A stretch of 46,012 bases of DNA from Streptomyces yangpuensis (GCF_001005295.1 NZ_LBMK01000010.1:1-46012), one strand, 5' to 3'. Positions 31,543 through 40,057 are shown, counted from the first letter of the stretch. Numbers and translations: made by a program. Notes: generated from the letters alone by a model not told the origin.

Positions 31543-31589
31543 CCACGGGGCCGCACGTGCGAGGGAAGGTCGCGCGTGCGGCCCCGTGG
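31543..31589. terminator. Second hairpin of a twin terminator
   Basis: CCACGGGGCCGCACG (31543-31557) and CGTGCGGCCCCGTGG (31575-31589) form a 15-bp perfect stem. Five further pairs, one of them G-U, extend it around loop GGGAAGG. It lies 23 bp after the stop of the convergent binding-protein gene and may serve both directions. Confidence 0.85.
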
Positions 31590-31612
31590 TGTGTCCGGGG
31601 CGGGCCGGAGGA

Positions 31613-33196
31613 TCAGCCCTTGCTGATCTCCCAGAAGCGGAAGACCGTGGAGGCGTCCAGGGACCACTGCAGGCCGTTCACGTTCTGGCGGGTGACGGCG
31701 TACTGCTTGCCCTGCCAGAGCGGGAGGAGCGGGAGCTCGTCGGCGACGATGTCCTGGAGCCGGTTGTAGTCGGTGTTGGCCGCGGTGCGGTCGGACTTCG
31801 CGGAGGTCGACGGGATGATCGTCCCGGTGATCTCCTTGTTGTCGTAGTTGTTGTTCAGGACGTTGCCCGGGCCGAAGAACGGCTGGGTGAAGTTGTCGGC
31901 GTCCGGGTAGTCGGGGACCCAGCCCTTGACGTAGATGCCGTACTTGCCCGCCTGGATGTCCTTCTCGTACTGCTCGTACTCGACGGACTTGACGTCGGCC
32001 TCGAAGAGGCCGCTGTCGTTGAGCTGCTTGGCGATGACCTCGAACTGCTGGTCGGTGGAGGGGCCGTAGCGGGACGGGGTCGAGTACAGGGTGACCTTGA
32101 CCTTGCCGTTGATGTTCGCGGCCTTGAGGACGGCCTTGGCCTTCTCGGGCTGCGGGGTGCCGCCGTAGCGGTCGAAGAACGGCGTGGTGTGGCCGGCGAT
32201 GCCGGTCGGCACGATGGAGTAGAGCGCGGTGGCGGTGCCGGCGTACACGTCCTTGACGAGGGCCTCGCGGTCCACGAGGTAGGCGATGGCCTTGCGCACG
32301 GGGAGCTTGCCGACGACGGGGTCGTTGACGTTGAAGACCATGTGCTCGACCTCGGCGCCCGTGCCCTGGACGACGTCGACCTTGTTGTCGCCGGTCTTGG
32401 AGGAGGCGAGGGCGGCGATGTCCTTGGCGGCGAGGCTGCGGAAGGCGAAGTCGACGTCTCCGCTTTCGAGGGTGCTCTTGAGACCGGCCTGGTCGCCGTT
32501 GAAGAACTTCAGGGTGACGCCGGTGTTCTTGGGCTTGGCCTTGCCCGTGTAGGACTCGTTGACCGAGAAGGTGGCGCTCTTCTCGCTGAAGGAGTCGAGC
32601 TTGTAGACGCCGGAGCCGTCGGCCTTGTTGTCGGTGCGGAGCTTGTCGGCCGGGTACTCGCGGTGGTCGACGATGGAGCCCGCACCCGAGGCGATCTTGC
32701 TCGGGAAGGTGGCGTCGGAGTTCTTCAGGCGGAAGACGACGGTCTGCTCGTCGGGGGCGTCGATGCCCGCGATCGAGGAGAGCATGACGGCGGGGCCGTT
32801 CTCGTCGTTGATCTTCAGGGTGCGCTCGAAGGAGTACTTGACGTCCTTCGAGGTGAGGTCGTGGCCGTTGCTGAACTTCAGGTCGGGCTTCAGCGTGCAC
32901 TTGTAGAGCTTGCTGTCGCCGCCCTCGAAGGCGCAGCTCTGCGCGGCGTCGGGCTCGGGGGTGGTGCCGCCCTTGGGGAAGCTCAGCAGCGACTGGAAGA
33001 CGTTGTTGAAGAGCAGCCAGGAGCCCGGGTCGTAGCCGGAGGCCGGGTCGGTGGACTTCACCTTGTCGGATATGCCCATGACCACGCCCTTGCCGCTGCC
33101 GGCATTGGAGCCATCGGTCGAACCGCAACCGCTGAGCAGCGCGGCGGCGGTGGCCGCGCCGAGCGGGGCCGCGAGCCACTGGTTACGTCGATTCAC
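31613..33196 (-). CDS. Peptide/oligopeptide ABC transporter substrate-binding lipoprotein (family 5), copy A
   Basis: The 527-residue protein begins with a lipoprotein signal (lipobox LLSGC, Cys24). The body matches family 5 solute-binding proteins: DLTSKDVKYSFERTLK, VRKAIAYLVDREALVKDVY, GWVPDYPDADNFTQPFFGPG and a C-terminal LPLLPLWQGKQYAVTR. These bind peptides, nickel or other solutes outside the cell for an ABC importer. No permease or ATPase genes are next to it. I choose the GTG at 33196, because AAGGA lies seven bases upstream; an earlier GTG would contain that site. It follows a second, similar binding-protein gene at 71 bp. Confidence 0.92.
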   Translation of the reverse strand: MNRRNQWLAAPLGAATAAALLSGCGSTDGSNAGSGKGVVMGISDKVKSTDPASGYDPGSWLLFNNVFQSLLSFPKGGTTPEPDAAQSCAFEGGDSKLYKCTLKPDLKFSNGHDLTSKDVKYSFERTLKINDENGPAVMLSSIAGIDAPDEQTVVFRLKNSDATFPSKIASGAGSIVDHREYPADKLRTDNKADGSGVYKLDSFSEKSATFSVNESYTGKAKPKNTGVTLKFFNGDQAGLKSTLESGDVDFAFRSLAAKDIAALASSKTGDNKVDVVQGTGAEVEHMVFNVNDPVVGKLPVRKAIAYLVDREALVKDVYAGTATALYSIVPTGIAGHTTPFFDRYGGTPQPEKAKAVLKAANINGKVKVTLYSTPSRYGPSTDQQFEVIAKQLNDSGLFEADVKSVEYEQYEKDIQAGKYGIYVKGWVPDYPDADNFTQPFFGPGNVLNNNYDNKEITGTIIPSTSAKSDRTAANTDYNRLQDIVADELPLLPLWQGKQYAVTRQNVNGLQWSLDASTVFRFWEISKG

Positions 33197-33267
33197 GCGA
33201 ACGTCCTTCACAGTCGAACTGTTTCGTTGCTCCGGCCCGCGACACCCGCTGCCGGTCTTTGCCTTGC

Positions 33268-34872
33268 TCAGCCGCTTACGCCGCGGCCGAGCTCCCACAA
33301 CTGGAGGTCGGAGATGGCGTTGACCGACCACTCCACTCCGGTGATCCCGTCGCGTGCGGCGACGTACTGCTTGCCCTGCCACAGGGGCAGGACGGGTACG
33401 TCCTCGGCGACGATGTCCTGCATCTCCGTGATCGCGGGGGCGGCGACGTTACGGTCGACCGCGCGCCGGGATTCGGGGAGGAGCCTGGTGCGCACCGCGT
33501 TGTTGGCGTACGGCGTGCCCAGGAAGTTGTCCTGCTCCAGGAACGGGGCGAGGAAGTTGTCGGCGTCCGGGTAGTCGGGGAACCAGCCGAGCCCGTAGGC
33601 GGCGTGGTCGCCCTTCTTCTGCGCGGGGCGGAAGTCGCCCCATTCGCTGCCCTGGACGGTGATGTCGAAGAGCTGGGTGGAGTTGAGCTGGGCCTTGAGG
33701 GCCTCGAACTCCGCCGCCGTGCCGTCGCCGTAGTGGTCGCTGGTGTAGTGCAGCGTCAGCTTGACCGGAGTCTTGATCCCGGCCTCCTTCAGGAGTGCGG
33801 CGGCCTTGGGCGTGTTGCCGTCGCCGTACTTGTTGTAGAAGGAGTTGACGTGGCCGGTCACGGAGGTGGGGACCAGCGAGTAGAGCGGCTGGGCGGACTT
33901 GCCGTAGACCTTGGAGATGAGCGCGCCGCGGTCGACGGCGGCGGCGAGCGCCTGGCGGACGGCCTTGTCCTTGACGACGGGGGCGTCGGTGTTGAAGCCG
34001 AGGTAGCGGATCTCCAGGCCGGGCATCGGGACCAGCTTGACGCCCTTGGGCGGGTTGGCGCTGAGCTCGGTGATCTGGGCGGGCGACAGGGTGCGGGAGA
34101 CCATGTGGATCTTCCCGTCGGTGAGGGCCTTGCCCATGGCCGTGGAGTCGCGGTAGGTGCGCAGCTCGACCTTGTCGTTCTGCAGCTTGATGTCGCCCTT
34201 GTAGTGGGGGTTCTTGCTGAAGACGGCGCGGACGAGGCGGTTCTCCCTGACCTCGGCCTTCATGGTGTACGGCCCGGAGCCGTCCACTTCGAAGCCCTCG
34301 CGGAGCTTCTTGGCGTCGTAGCTCTTCTCGCTGACGATGCCGGCGGCGGGGGTGGAGAGCTTGAAGGGGAAGGTCGCGTCCGGGGTCTTCAGGTGGAAGA
34401 CGACGGTGTCCTCGCCCTTGGTCTCGACGTTGTCGAGGGTGGAGAGCAGCGAGGAGGGGCCGTTCTCGTCCTTGATGGCGAGGACCCGGTCGATGGAGAA
34501 CTTGACGTCCTTGGCGGTGAGCGGGTCGCCGCTGGCGAACTTGAGCCCGGGGCGCAGGGTGCAGCGGTAGCTCTCGTTGCCGGAGTCGGTGAAGCGGCAG
34601 GCGGAGGCTGCTTCGGGGACGGGCTGGCCGCCGCCCCGCGGGGTGTGCATCAGCGTCTGGACGGTCTGGCGCAGGATGTTCCAGGCGCCGGCGTCGTAGG
34701 CGTAGGCGGGGTCGAAGGGGGCGGGAGCGAAGTCTGCGGCCTCGAACCGGTCGGTGGTCCCGACGACGATCGCCGCGGATCCGGCTCCTCCACCGCTCGC
34801 GGTGCCGCATGCGGCCAGCGCGGGGGTGAGCAGTCCGGCCGCGGCCGTCAGCACCATGGTCTTGCGGTTCAT
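33268..34872 (-). CDS. Peptide/oligopeptide ABC transporter substrate-binding lipoprotein (family 5), copy B
   Basis: The 534-residue protein starts MNRKTMVLTAAAGLLTPALA with lipidated Cys22. It shares with the next gene PLTAKDVKFSIDRVLAIKDE, VRQALAAAVDRGALISKVYG, WFPDYPDADNFLAPFLEQDN and LPLWQGKQYVAARDG, so the pair arose by tandem duplication, though the two have diverged widely. The ATG at 34872 has AGGGAG ten bases upstream. It is the first gene of the pair and lies after a 617-bp gene-free region with several inverted repeats. The solute is unknown. Confidence 0.92.
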   Translation of the reverse strand: MNRKTMVLTAAAGLLTPALAACGTASGGGAGSAAIVVGTTDRFEAADFAPAPFDPAYAYDAGAWNILRQTVQTLMHTPRGGGQPVPEAASACRFTDSGNESYRCTLRPGLKFASGDPLTAKDVKFSIDRVLAIKDENGPSSLLSTLDNVETKGEDTVVFHLKTPDATFPFKLSTPAAGIVSEKSYDAKKLREGFEVDGSGPYTMKAEVRENRLVRAVFSKNPHYKGDIKLQNDKVELRTYRDSTAMGKALTDGKIHMVSRTLSPAQITELSANPPKGVKLVPMPGLEIRYLGFNTDAPVVKDKAVRQALAAAVDRGALISKVYGKSAQPLYSLVPTSVTGHVNSFYNKYGDGNTPKAAALLKEAGIKTPVKLTLHYTSDHYGDGTAAEFEALKAQLNSTQLFDITVQGSEWGDFRPAQKKGDHAAYGLGWFPDYPDADNFLAPFLEQDNFLGTPYANNAVRTRLLPESRRAVDRNVAAPAITEMQDIVAEDVPVLPLWQGKQYVAARDGITGVEWSVNAISDLQLWELGRGVSG

Positions 34873-34984
34873 GCTGGAAGTACTCCCTGTAACCGGCACT
34901 TGGTCAAAGCGGTGTGAAGGGCACTTCGCGGCGGCCGCCCGTTCAGGGCGGAACGATCGGGCCGGTGGTGTGACGATCGGTCCA

Positions 34985-35020
34985 CGCGGTTCCGGACCAG
35001 GGGTGTGTGTCCGGAACGCG
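34985..35020. repeat. Inverted repeat in the binding-protein leader
   Basis: GTTCCGGAC (34989-34997) and GTCCGGAAC (35009-35017) are perfect 9-bp arms around 11 bases. CGC/GCG continues the stem after one bulged G. It lies about 115 bp before the copy B start and could be an operator or leader hairpin. Confidence 0.5.
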
Positions 35021-35112
35021 GCTGGGTGCGGCGTAGTGCCCGGATCGACACTAGTGGTCCGGGGCGGGGTGGCTGGAACGCACCGGACTTGGGGCGTAAT
35101 CGCACCGTGATC

Positions 35113-35144
35113 GGAGCGAACTGCCTGTTCACAGGCAGGGCTCC
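35113..35144. repeat. Strong inverted repeat in the gene-free region
   Basis: CTGCCTGT (35121-35128) and ACAGGCAG (35131-35138) are perfect arms around TC. GGAGC and GCTCC flank them at 35113 and 35140. No gene end is near, so an operator is more likely than a terminator. Confidence 0.55.
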
Positions 35145-35226
35145 GCAGATTCGGTCAGGGGCTGATCAATCCGGACACATGGGAAGCCGGATGGACCCTC
35201 GGACAGGGCCGTCGGGGGCGTGACGC

Positions 35227-35240
35227 GTGACCAAGGTCAC
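35227..35240. promoter_or_regulatory. 14-bp palindrome GTGACC-AA-GGTCAC
   Basis: Six-base arms flank AA, the size of a dimeric regulator site. GGTCAC occurs again at 35388-35393, inside the direct-repeat region. The binder is unknown. Confidence 0.35.
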
Positions 35241-35373
35241 CCTGCGCAACGACCTCGGAGGGGATGGAATTTCAGCCTCCGGGGCCTGCGGCGGAAGATC
35301 CTCCCGTCGTGATGCGCATGGACGGGGTTCCGTTCGGTACGGAGCGTGTTCACGGCAATCCGGTGCGTGGCAA

Positions 35374-35406
35374 TGCATACCGATGTAGGTCACTGCATGC
35401 CGATGT
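35374..35406. repeat. 13-bp direct repeat spaced 20 bp
   Basis: TGCATACCGATGT (35374-35386) recurs as TGCATGCCGATGT (35394-35406), with one difference, 20 bp apart. The spacing of about two helical turns suits a protein binding the same DNA face twice. Confidence 0.45.
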
Positions 35407-35489
35407 GTCCGCTTGCGCTGTGTACATGCCGGACGAGGAGTGCGCCGGGCGGCGGGACCGGCCGGATCGTCACTCTCGGTGAGCCTCGC

Positions 35490-36197
35490 TCAGTTCATCG
35501 GGGCGATGAGGGAGCGCAGGAACGTGAGGTCGACGTCCTCCAGTGAGCGGACGACCGTGCGCCCCGGAGCCGGTTCGATGACACCGACGGAGGGGATCGC
35601 CACGACCCGGCAGCCGGCGGCCTCGGCGGCCGCCACGCCGGTGCGGGTGTCCTCGATGACCGCGCACCGCGAGGGGTGGGCGCCCAGCGACCGGGCGGCG
35701 AAGAGGTACGGGTCGGGGTGCGGCTTGGTACGGGCCACCTCGTCGCCGGCGACCGTCAGCGTGAAGCGGTCGCGGCCGAGGGTGAGCAGGACCTGGTCGA
35801 TGACCCGGCGGTGGGAGGCGGAGACGAGGGCGGTGGGCACGTTGTGCCGGGCCAGCTCGGTCAGCAGCCGCTCGGCGCCCGGCATCAGGGGGACCCGGTC
35901 GGCGATGCGCGCCTCGAAGCGCTCGTTGAGCAGGACGCTCAGCTCGGCGATGCCGATGGCGGCGCCGGTGGCCTCGATCAGGAAGCCCGCGCTGCGGCTC
36001 ATCGGGCCGCCGACCACCACGTCGCGCCAGGCGTCCTCCAGCCGGTGCCCGAGCTCCTGGAAGATCTCCGCCTCGATCTCCCACCAGAAGCCCTCGGTGT
36101 CCACCAGGGTGCCGTCCATGTCGAGCAGCACCGCCTGCAGGGCCGAACCGTCGGCCGTGCGGGTGACCGGGGCGGGAACGGTGCTCGTCATGCGCAT
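35490..36197 (-). CDS. HAD-family phosphatase (beta-phosphoglucomutase-like)
   Basis: The 235-residue protein has HAD motif I VLLDMDGTLVDTEGFWWEIE (nucleophile and acid Asp pair), motif II TALVSASHRR, and motifs III/IV with KPHPDPYLFAARSLGA and CAVIEDTRTGVAAAEAAGC. The helical cap between motif I and II places it with beta-phosphoglucomutase/phosphonatase-like enzymes. The natural substrate is unknown. The ATG at 36197 is preceded by GGAGAGGC; a second ATG two codons later is equally possible. It lies 107 bp after metH on the same strand and may be read with it, though a long hairpin intervenes. Confidence 0.9.
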   Translation of the reverse strand: MRMTSTVPAPVTRTADGSALQAVLLDMDGTLVDTEGFWWEIEAEIFQELGHRLEDAWRDVVVGGPMSRSAGFLIEATGAAIGIAELSVLLNERFEARIADRVPLMPGAERLLTELARHNVPTALVSASHRRVIDQVLLTLGRDRFTLTVAGDEVARTKPHPDPYLFAARSLGAHPSRCAVIEDTRTGVAAAEAAGCRVVAIPSVGVIEPAPGRTVVRSLEDVDLTFLRSLIAPMN

Positions 36198-36217
36198 GCC
36201 TCTCCGAAGGGACGAGA

Positions 36218-36272
36218 AGGCCGGTCACCTCTTCCTCGGGGCATACCACCCCTCGGAACAGGCGACCGGCCT
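36218..36272 (-). terminator. Long hairpin between metH and the HAD gene
   Basis: AGGCCGGTC (36218-36226) and GACCGGCCT (36264-36272) are perfect outer arms. Inner CCT, TTCC and GGGG pair with CCCC, GGAA and AGG around mismatches. It probably ends metH messages 32 bp after the stop or acts as an attenuator before the HAD gene. Confidence 0.6.
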
Positions 36273-36304
36273 GTATGGGACCGACAAGTGTACGTCGGCG
36301 GAGC

Positions 36305-39300
36305 TCAGCGTGCGTTGAAATACTTCGCTTCGGGGTGGTGGATCACGATCGCGTCCGTCGACTGCTCCGGGTGGAGCTGGAACTCCTCCGAGAGGTGGAC
36401 GCCGATCCGCTCCGGCTGGAGGAGGCCGGCGATCTTCGCGCGGTCCTCCAGGTCGGGGCAGGCGCCGTAGCCGAGGGAGAAGCGGGCACCCCGGTACTTG
36501 AGGTCGAACATGTCCTCGACCTTCGCCGGGTCCTCGCCGCCGAATCCGAGCTCGGCGCGCACCCGGGCGTGCCAGTACTCGGCCATGGCCTCGGCGAGCT
36601 GGACGGACAGGCCGTGCAGCTCCAGGTACTCGCGGTAGGAGTCGGACTCGAACAGCCGGGCCGTGGCCTCGCCGATCTTCGAGCCGACGGTGACCACCTG
36701 GAGGCCGACGACGTCGGTCTCGCCGGACTCCTCCGGGCGGAAGAAGTCCGCGAGGCACAGGCGGCGGCCGCGGCGCTGGCGCGGGAAGGTGAAGCGGGTC
36801 CGCTCGTTGCCGGCGTCGTCGAGGATGATCAGGTCCTCGCCCTTGGAGACGCAGGGGAAGTAGCCGTAGACGACGGCCGCCTCCAGCAGGTTCTCGGTGT
36901 GCAGCTTCTCCAGCAGGCCGCGCAGGCGCGGGCGGCCCTCGTTCTCGACGAGCTCCTCGTAGGTGGCTCCGCCGGCGCGGGCCTGCTTCAGACCCCACTG
37001 GCCCTTGAAGAGGGCGCCCTCGTCCAGCCAGGAGGCATAGTCCTTGAGCGGAATGCCCTTGACCACCCGGGTGCCCCAGAACGGCGGGGTGGGCACCGGG
37101 TTGTCGACGGCCACGTCGGAGCGGCCGCCGGCCTCCTCCGGCTCCTCCGCCTGGAGGGCCGGGCCCCCTGGTGTCGCAGTGCGCTTGGCGACGCGGCGCT
37201 GCTTGAGCTCGGGCAGGGCGGCCCCCGGCACGCCGCGCTTGACGGCGATGAGGGCGTCCATGAGGCGCAGGCCCTCGAAGGCGTCGCGGGCGTAGCGGAC
37301 CTCGCCCTCGTAGATCTCGTGGAGGTCCTGCTCGACGTAGGCGCGGGTGAGGGCGGCGCCGCCGAGGATCACCGGGTAGTCGGCGGCCAGCTTGCGCTGG
37401 TTCAGCTCCTCCAGGTTCTCCTTCATGATCACGGTCGACTTCACGAGCAGGCCGGACATGCCGATGACGTCGGCCTTGTGCTCCTGGGCGGCTTCGAGGA
37501 TCGCGGAGACGGGCTGCTTGATGCCGATGTTGACGACGTTGTAGCCGTTGTTGGTCAGGATGATGTCGACGAGGTTCTTGCCGATGTCGTGGACGTCGCC
37601 GCGGACGGTGGCCAGCACGATGGTGCCCTTGCCCTCGTCGTCCGTCTTCTCCATGTGGGGTTCGAGGTAGGCCACGGCCGACTTCATGACCTCGGCGGAC
37701 TGCAGGACGAAGGGGAGCTGCATCTGGCCGGAGCCGAAGAGCTCGCCGACGACCTTCATGCCCTCCAGGAGGGTGTCGTTGACGATGTCGAGGGCGGGGC
37801 GGGTCCGGAGAGCCTCGTCGAGGTCGGCCTCCAGGCCGTTCTTCTCGCCGTCGATGATGCGGCGCTGCAGGCGCTCCTCCAGGGGCAGCGCGAGGAGTTC
37901 CTCGGCGCGGCCGGCCTTGAGGGACTTGGTGTTGACGCCCTCGAAGAGGGCCATCAGCTTCTGCAGCGGGTCGTAGTCCTCGGTGCGCCGGTCGTAGATC
38001 AGGTCGAGGGCGGTGGAGACCTGCTCCTCGTCGAACCGGGCGATCGGCAGGATCTTGGAGGCGTGGACGATGGCCGAGTCGAGGCCGGCCTTGACGCACT
38101 CGTCGAGGAAGACGGAGTTCAGCAGGACGCGGGCGGCGGGGTTGAGGCCGAAGGAGATGTTCGACAGGCCCAGGGTGGTCTGGACGTCGGGGTGGCGGCG
38201 CTTGAGTTCGCGGATGGACTCGATCGTGGCGATGCCGTCGCCGCGGGACTCCTCCTGGCCGGTGCAGATGGTGAAGGTCAGGGTGTCGATGAGGATGTCC
38301 GACTCGCGGATGCCCCAGTTGGCCGTGAGGTCCTCGATGAGGCGTTCGGCGATGGCGACCTTGTGCTCGACGGTGCGGGCCTGGCCCTCCTCGTCGATGG
38401 TCAGCGCGATGAGCGCGGCGCCGTGCTCCTGGGCCAGCCGGGTGACCTTGGCGAAGCGGGACTCGGGCCCGTCGCCGTCCTCGTAGTTCACCGAGTTGAT
38501 GACCGCGCGGCCGCCGAGCTTCTCCAGGCCCGCCTTGATGACGGGGACCTCGGTGGAGTCCAGGACGATCGGCAGGGTGGAGGCGGTGGCGAACCGGCCG
38601 GCGAGCTCCTCCATGTCGGCGACGCCGTCGCGGCCGACGTAGTCCACGCAGAGGTCGAGCATGTGCGCGCCCTCGCGGATCTGGTCGCGGGCCATCTCGA
38701 CGCAGTCGTCCCAGCGGCCCTCCAGCATGGCCTCGCGGAACTTCTTGGAGCCGTTGGCGTTGGTGCGCTCGCCGATCGCCATGTACGAGGTGTCCTGGCG
38801 GAAGGGCACGGTCTGGTAGAGCGAGGCGGCGCCGGGCTCGGGCCGCGGGTCGCGCTGGACGACCGCCGCGCCGCGGACCCGCTCGACGACCTGGCGCAGG
38901 TGCTCGGGGGTGGTGCCGCAGCAGCCGCCGACCAGGGAGAGGCCGTACTCGCGGACGAAGGTCTCCTGGGCGTCGGCGAGCTCGGCGGCGGTCAGCGGGT
39001 AGTGCGCGCCCTCCTTGGTCAGGACGGGCAGGCCGGCGTTGGGCATGCAGGAGAGCGGGACGCGGGCGTTGCGCGCGAGGTAGCGCAGGTGCTCGCTCAT
39101 CTCGGCGGGGCCGGTGGCGCAGTTCAGGCCGATCATGTCGATGCCGAGGGGCTCCAGCGCGGTCAGGGCCGCGCCGATCTCGGAGCCCAGGAGCATGGTG
39201 CCGGTGGTCTCGACGGTGACGGAGCAGATCAGCGGGACGCTGACGCCGAGGGCGTCCATGGCGCGGCGGGCGCCGATGATGGAGGACTTGGTCTGCAGGA

Positions 39301-39829
39301 GGTCCTGGGTGGTCTCGACGAGCAGCGCGTCGGCGCCTCCGGCGAGCAGGCCCTCGGCGTTGGTCTGGTAGGCGTCGCGGATCTGCGCGTAGGTGATGTG
39401 GCCGAGGGTGGGCAGCTTGGTGCCGGGGCCCATGGAGCCGAGGACCCAGCGCTGCTGTCCGGTGGAGGCGGTGAACTCGTCGGCGACCTGGCGGGCGATG
39501 CGGGCGCCGGCCTCCGACAGCTCGAAGTTCCGTTCGGCGATGTCGTACTCCGCGAGGGCCGCGTAGTTCGTGCCGAAGGTGTTGGTCTCGACGCAGTCCA
39601 CGCCGACCGAGAAGTACGCCTCGTGGACGGAGCGCACGATGTCGGGGCGGGTGATGTTGAGTACCTCGTTGCAGCCTTCGAGCTGCTGGAAGTCCTCCAT
39701 GGTGGGGTCCTGCGCCTGGAGCATCGTTCCCATGGCTCCGTCGGCGACGACCACGCGGGTCGCGAGCGCCTCCCGGAGCGCATCGGCCCTGGTCTGGGTG
39801 TCGGCGGGCGGGTTCGGCAACGAGGCCAT
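36305..39829 (-). CDS. metH: Cobalamin-dependent methionine synthase MetH
   Basis: MetH transfers a methyl group from methyltetrahydrofolate to homocysteine through methylcobalamin. The 1174-residue protein has the four standard modules. The homocysteine domain has GLNCATGP and GGCCGTTPEHLR zinc-ligand motifs, and the folate domain has IGERTNANGSKKFR. The cobalamin cap and binding domain contain GDVHDIGKNLVDIIL, with the base-replacing His of D-x-H-x2-G. The C-terminal reactivation domain begins near TPPFWGTRVVKGIPLKDYAS and ends with YGACPDLEDRAKI. A charged linker (about residues 860-900, KQRRVAKRTATPGG) precedes the reactivation domain. The ATG at 39829 follows AGGGAGC. It is divergent from gylR. 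Confidence 0.97.
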   Translation of the reverse strand: MASLPNPPADTQTRADALREALATRVVVADGAMGTMLQAQDPTMEDFQQLEGCNEVLNITRPDIVRSVHEAYFSVGVDCVETNTFGTNYAALAEYDIAERNFELSEAGARIARQVADEFTASTGQQRWVLGSMGPGTKLPTLGHITYAQIRDAYQTNAEGLLAGGADALLVETTQDLLQTKSSIIGARRAMDALGVSVPLICSVTVETTGTMLLGSEIGAALTALEPLGIDMIGLNCATGPAEMSEHLRYLARNARVPLSCMPNAGLPVLTKEGAHYPLTAAELADAQETFVREYGLSLVGGCCGTTPEHLRQVVERVRGAAVVQRDPRPEPGAASLYQTVPFRQDTSYMAIGERTNANGSKKFREAMLEGRWDDCVEMARDQIREGAHMLDLCVDYVGRDGVADMEELAGRFATASTLPIVLDSTEVPVIKAGLEKLGGRAVINSVNYEDGDGPESRFAKVTRLAQEHGAALIALTIDEEGQARTVEHKVAIAERLIEDLTANWGIRESDILIDTLTFTICTGQEESRGDGIATIESIRELKRRHPDVQTTLGLSNISFGLNPAARVLLNSVFLDECVKAGLDSAIVHASKILPIARFDEEQVSTALDLIYDRRTEDYDPLQKLMALFEGVNTKSLKAGRAEELLALPLEERLQRRIIDGEKNGLEADLDEALRTRPALDIVNDTLLEGMKVVGELFGSGQMQLPFVLQSAEVMKSAVAYLEPHMEKTDDEGKGTIVLATVRGDVHDIGKNLVDIILTNNGYNVVNIGIKQPVSAILEAAQEHKADVIGMSGLLVKSTVIMKENLEELNQRKLAADYPVILGGAALTRAYVEQDLHEIYEGEVRYARDAFEGLRLMDALIAVKRGVPGAALPELKQRRVAKRTATPGGPALQAEEPEEAGGRSDVAVDNPVPTPPFWGTRVVKGIPLKDYASWLDEGALFKGQWGLKQARAGGATYEELVENEGRPRLRGLLEKLHTENLLEAAVVYGYFPCVSKGEDLIILDDAGNERTRFTFPRQRRGRRLCLADFFRPEESGETDVVGLQVVTVGSKIGEATARLFESDSYREYLELHGLSVQLAEAMAEYWHARVRAELGFGGEDPAKVEDMFDLKYRGARFSLGYGACPDLEDRAKIAGLLQPERIGVHLSEEFQLHPEQSTDAIVIHHPEAKYFNAR

Positions 39830-39863
39830 GGAGTGCTCCCTGGGATGCGACGGCTGTCGGCTT

Positions 39864-39889
39864 TGCACCCCCGCTGTGTCAGGGGTGCA
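39864..39889 (-). promoter_or_regulatory. metH: Hairpin in the metH leader
   Basis: TGCACCCC (39864-39871) and GGGGTGCA (39882-39889) form an 8-bp perfect stem with a 10-base loop, 35-60 bp before the metH start. I could not match a known cobalamin, SAM or SAH riboswitch core here. Confidence 0.5.
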
Positions 39890-39977
39890 CGCGGCCAGGG
39901 TAACCGCGAGGCACCGGCCCCGGTGTGGGTGTCCCACGTGGCGGACTGCATTCTGTGGCGGGAAGTTGTCAGGGGTG
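39877..39977. repeat. Two TGTCAGGGGTG direct repeats 90 bp apart upstream of metH
   Basis: TGTCAGGGGTG occurs at 39877-39887 and 39967-39977. The first overlaps the right arm of the metH leader hairpin. The two could be binding sites for one regulator in the metH-gylR gap. Confidence 0.5.
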
Positions 39978-40040
39978 TCCCGTTGCCCGTACGGCGAACA
40001 GATCGGCCGACGGTGCGCGAGGTCGGCATCGACCGATACT

Positions 40041-40057
40041 GTTCAGCATTGTCGAAC
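40041..40057. promoter_or_regulatory. gylR: Candidate GylR operator upstream of gylR
   Basis: GTTCAGCATTGTCGAAC is a 17-bp imperfect palindrome with 6 of 8 arm positions paired. It ends 46 bp before the gylR start. It shares 14 of 17 positions with the site upstream of glpF, so GylR probably controls its own gene here. Confidence 0.65.

Larger units (their letters stand above)
34873..35489. other. Gene-free 617-bp region upstream of the binding-protein pair
   Basis: I find no convincing gene here; the small open frames lack protein-like composition. It holds two inverted repeats (34985-35020 and 35113-35144), a 14-bp palindrome (35227-35240) and a 13-bp direct repeat with 20-bp spacing (35374-35406). 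It likely contains the promoter and leader of the binding-protein genes. The HAD gene ends at its right edge. Confidence 0.6.

Noticed and set aside
35166..35393. 75-codon minus-strand open frame in the gene-free region
   Set aside because: It has no ribosome site, no recognisable motif, and an irregular composition with many Arg, Pro and His.
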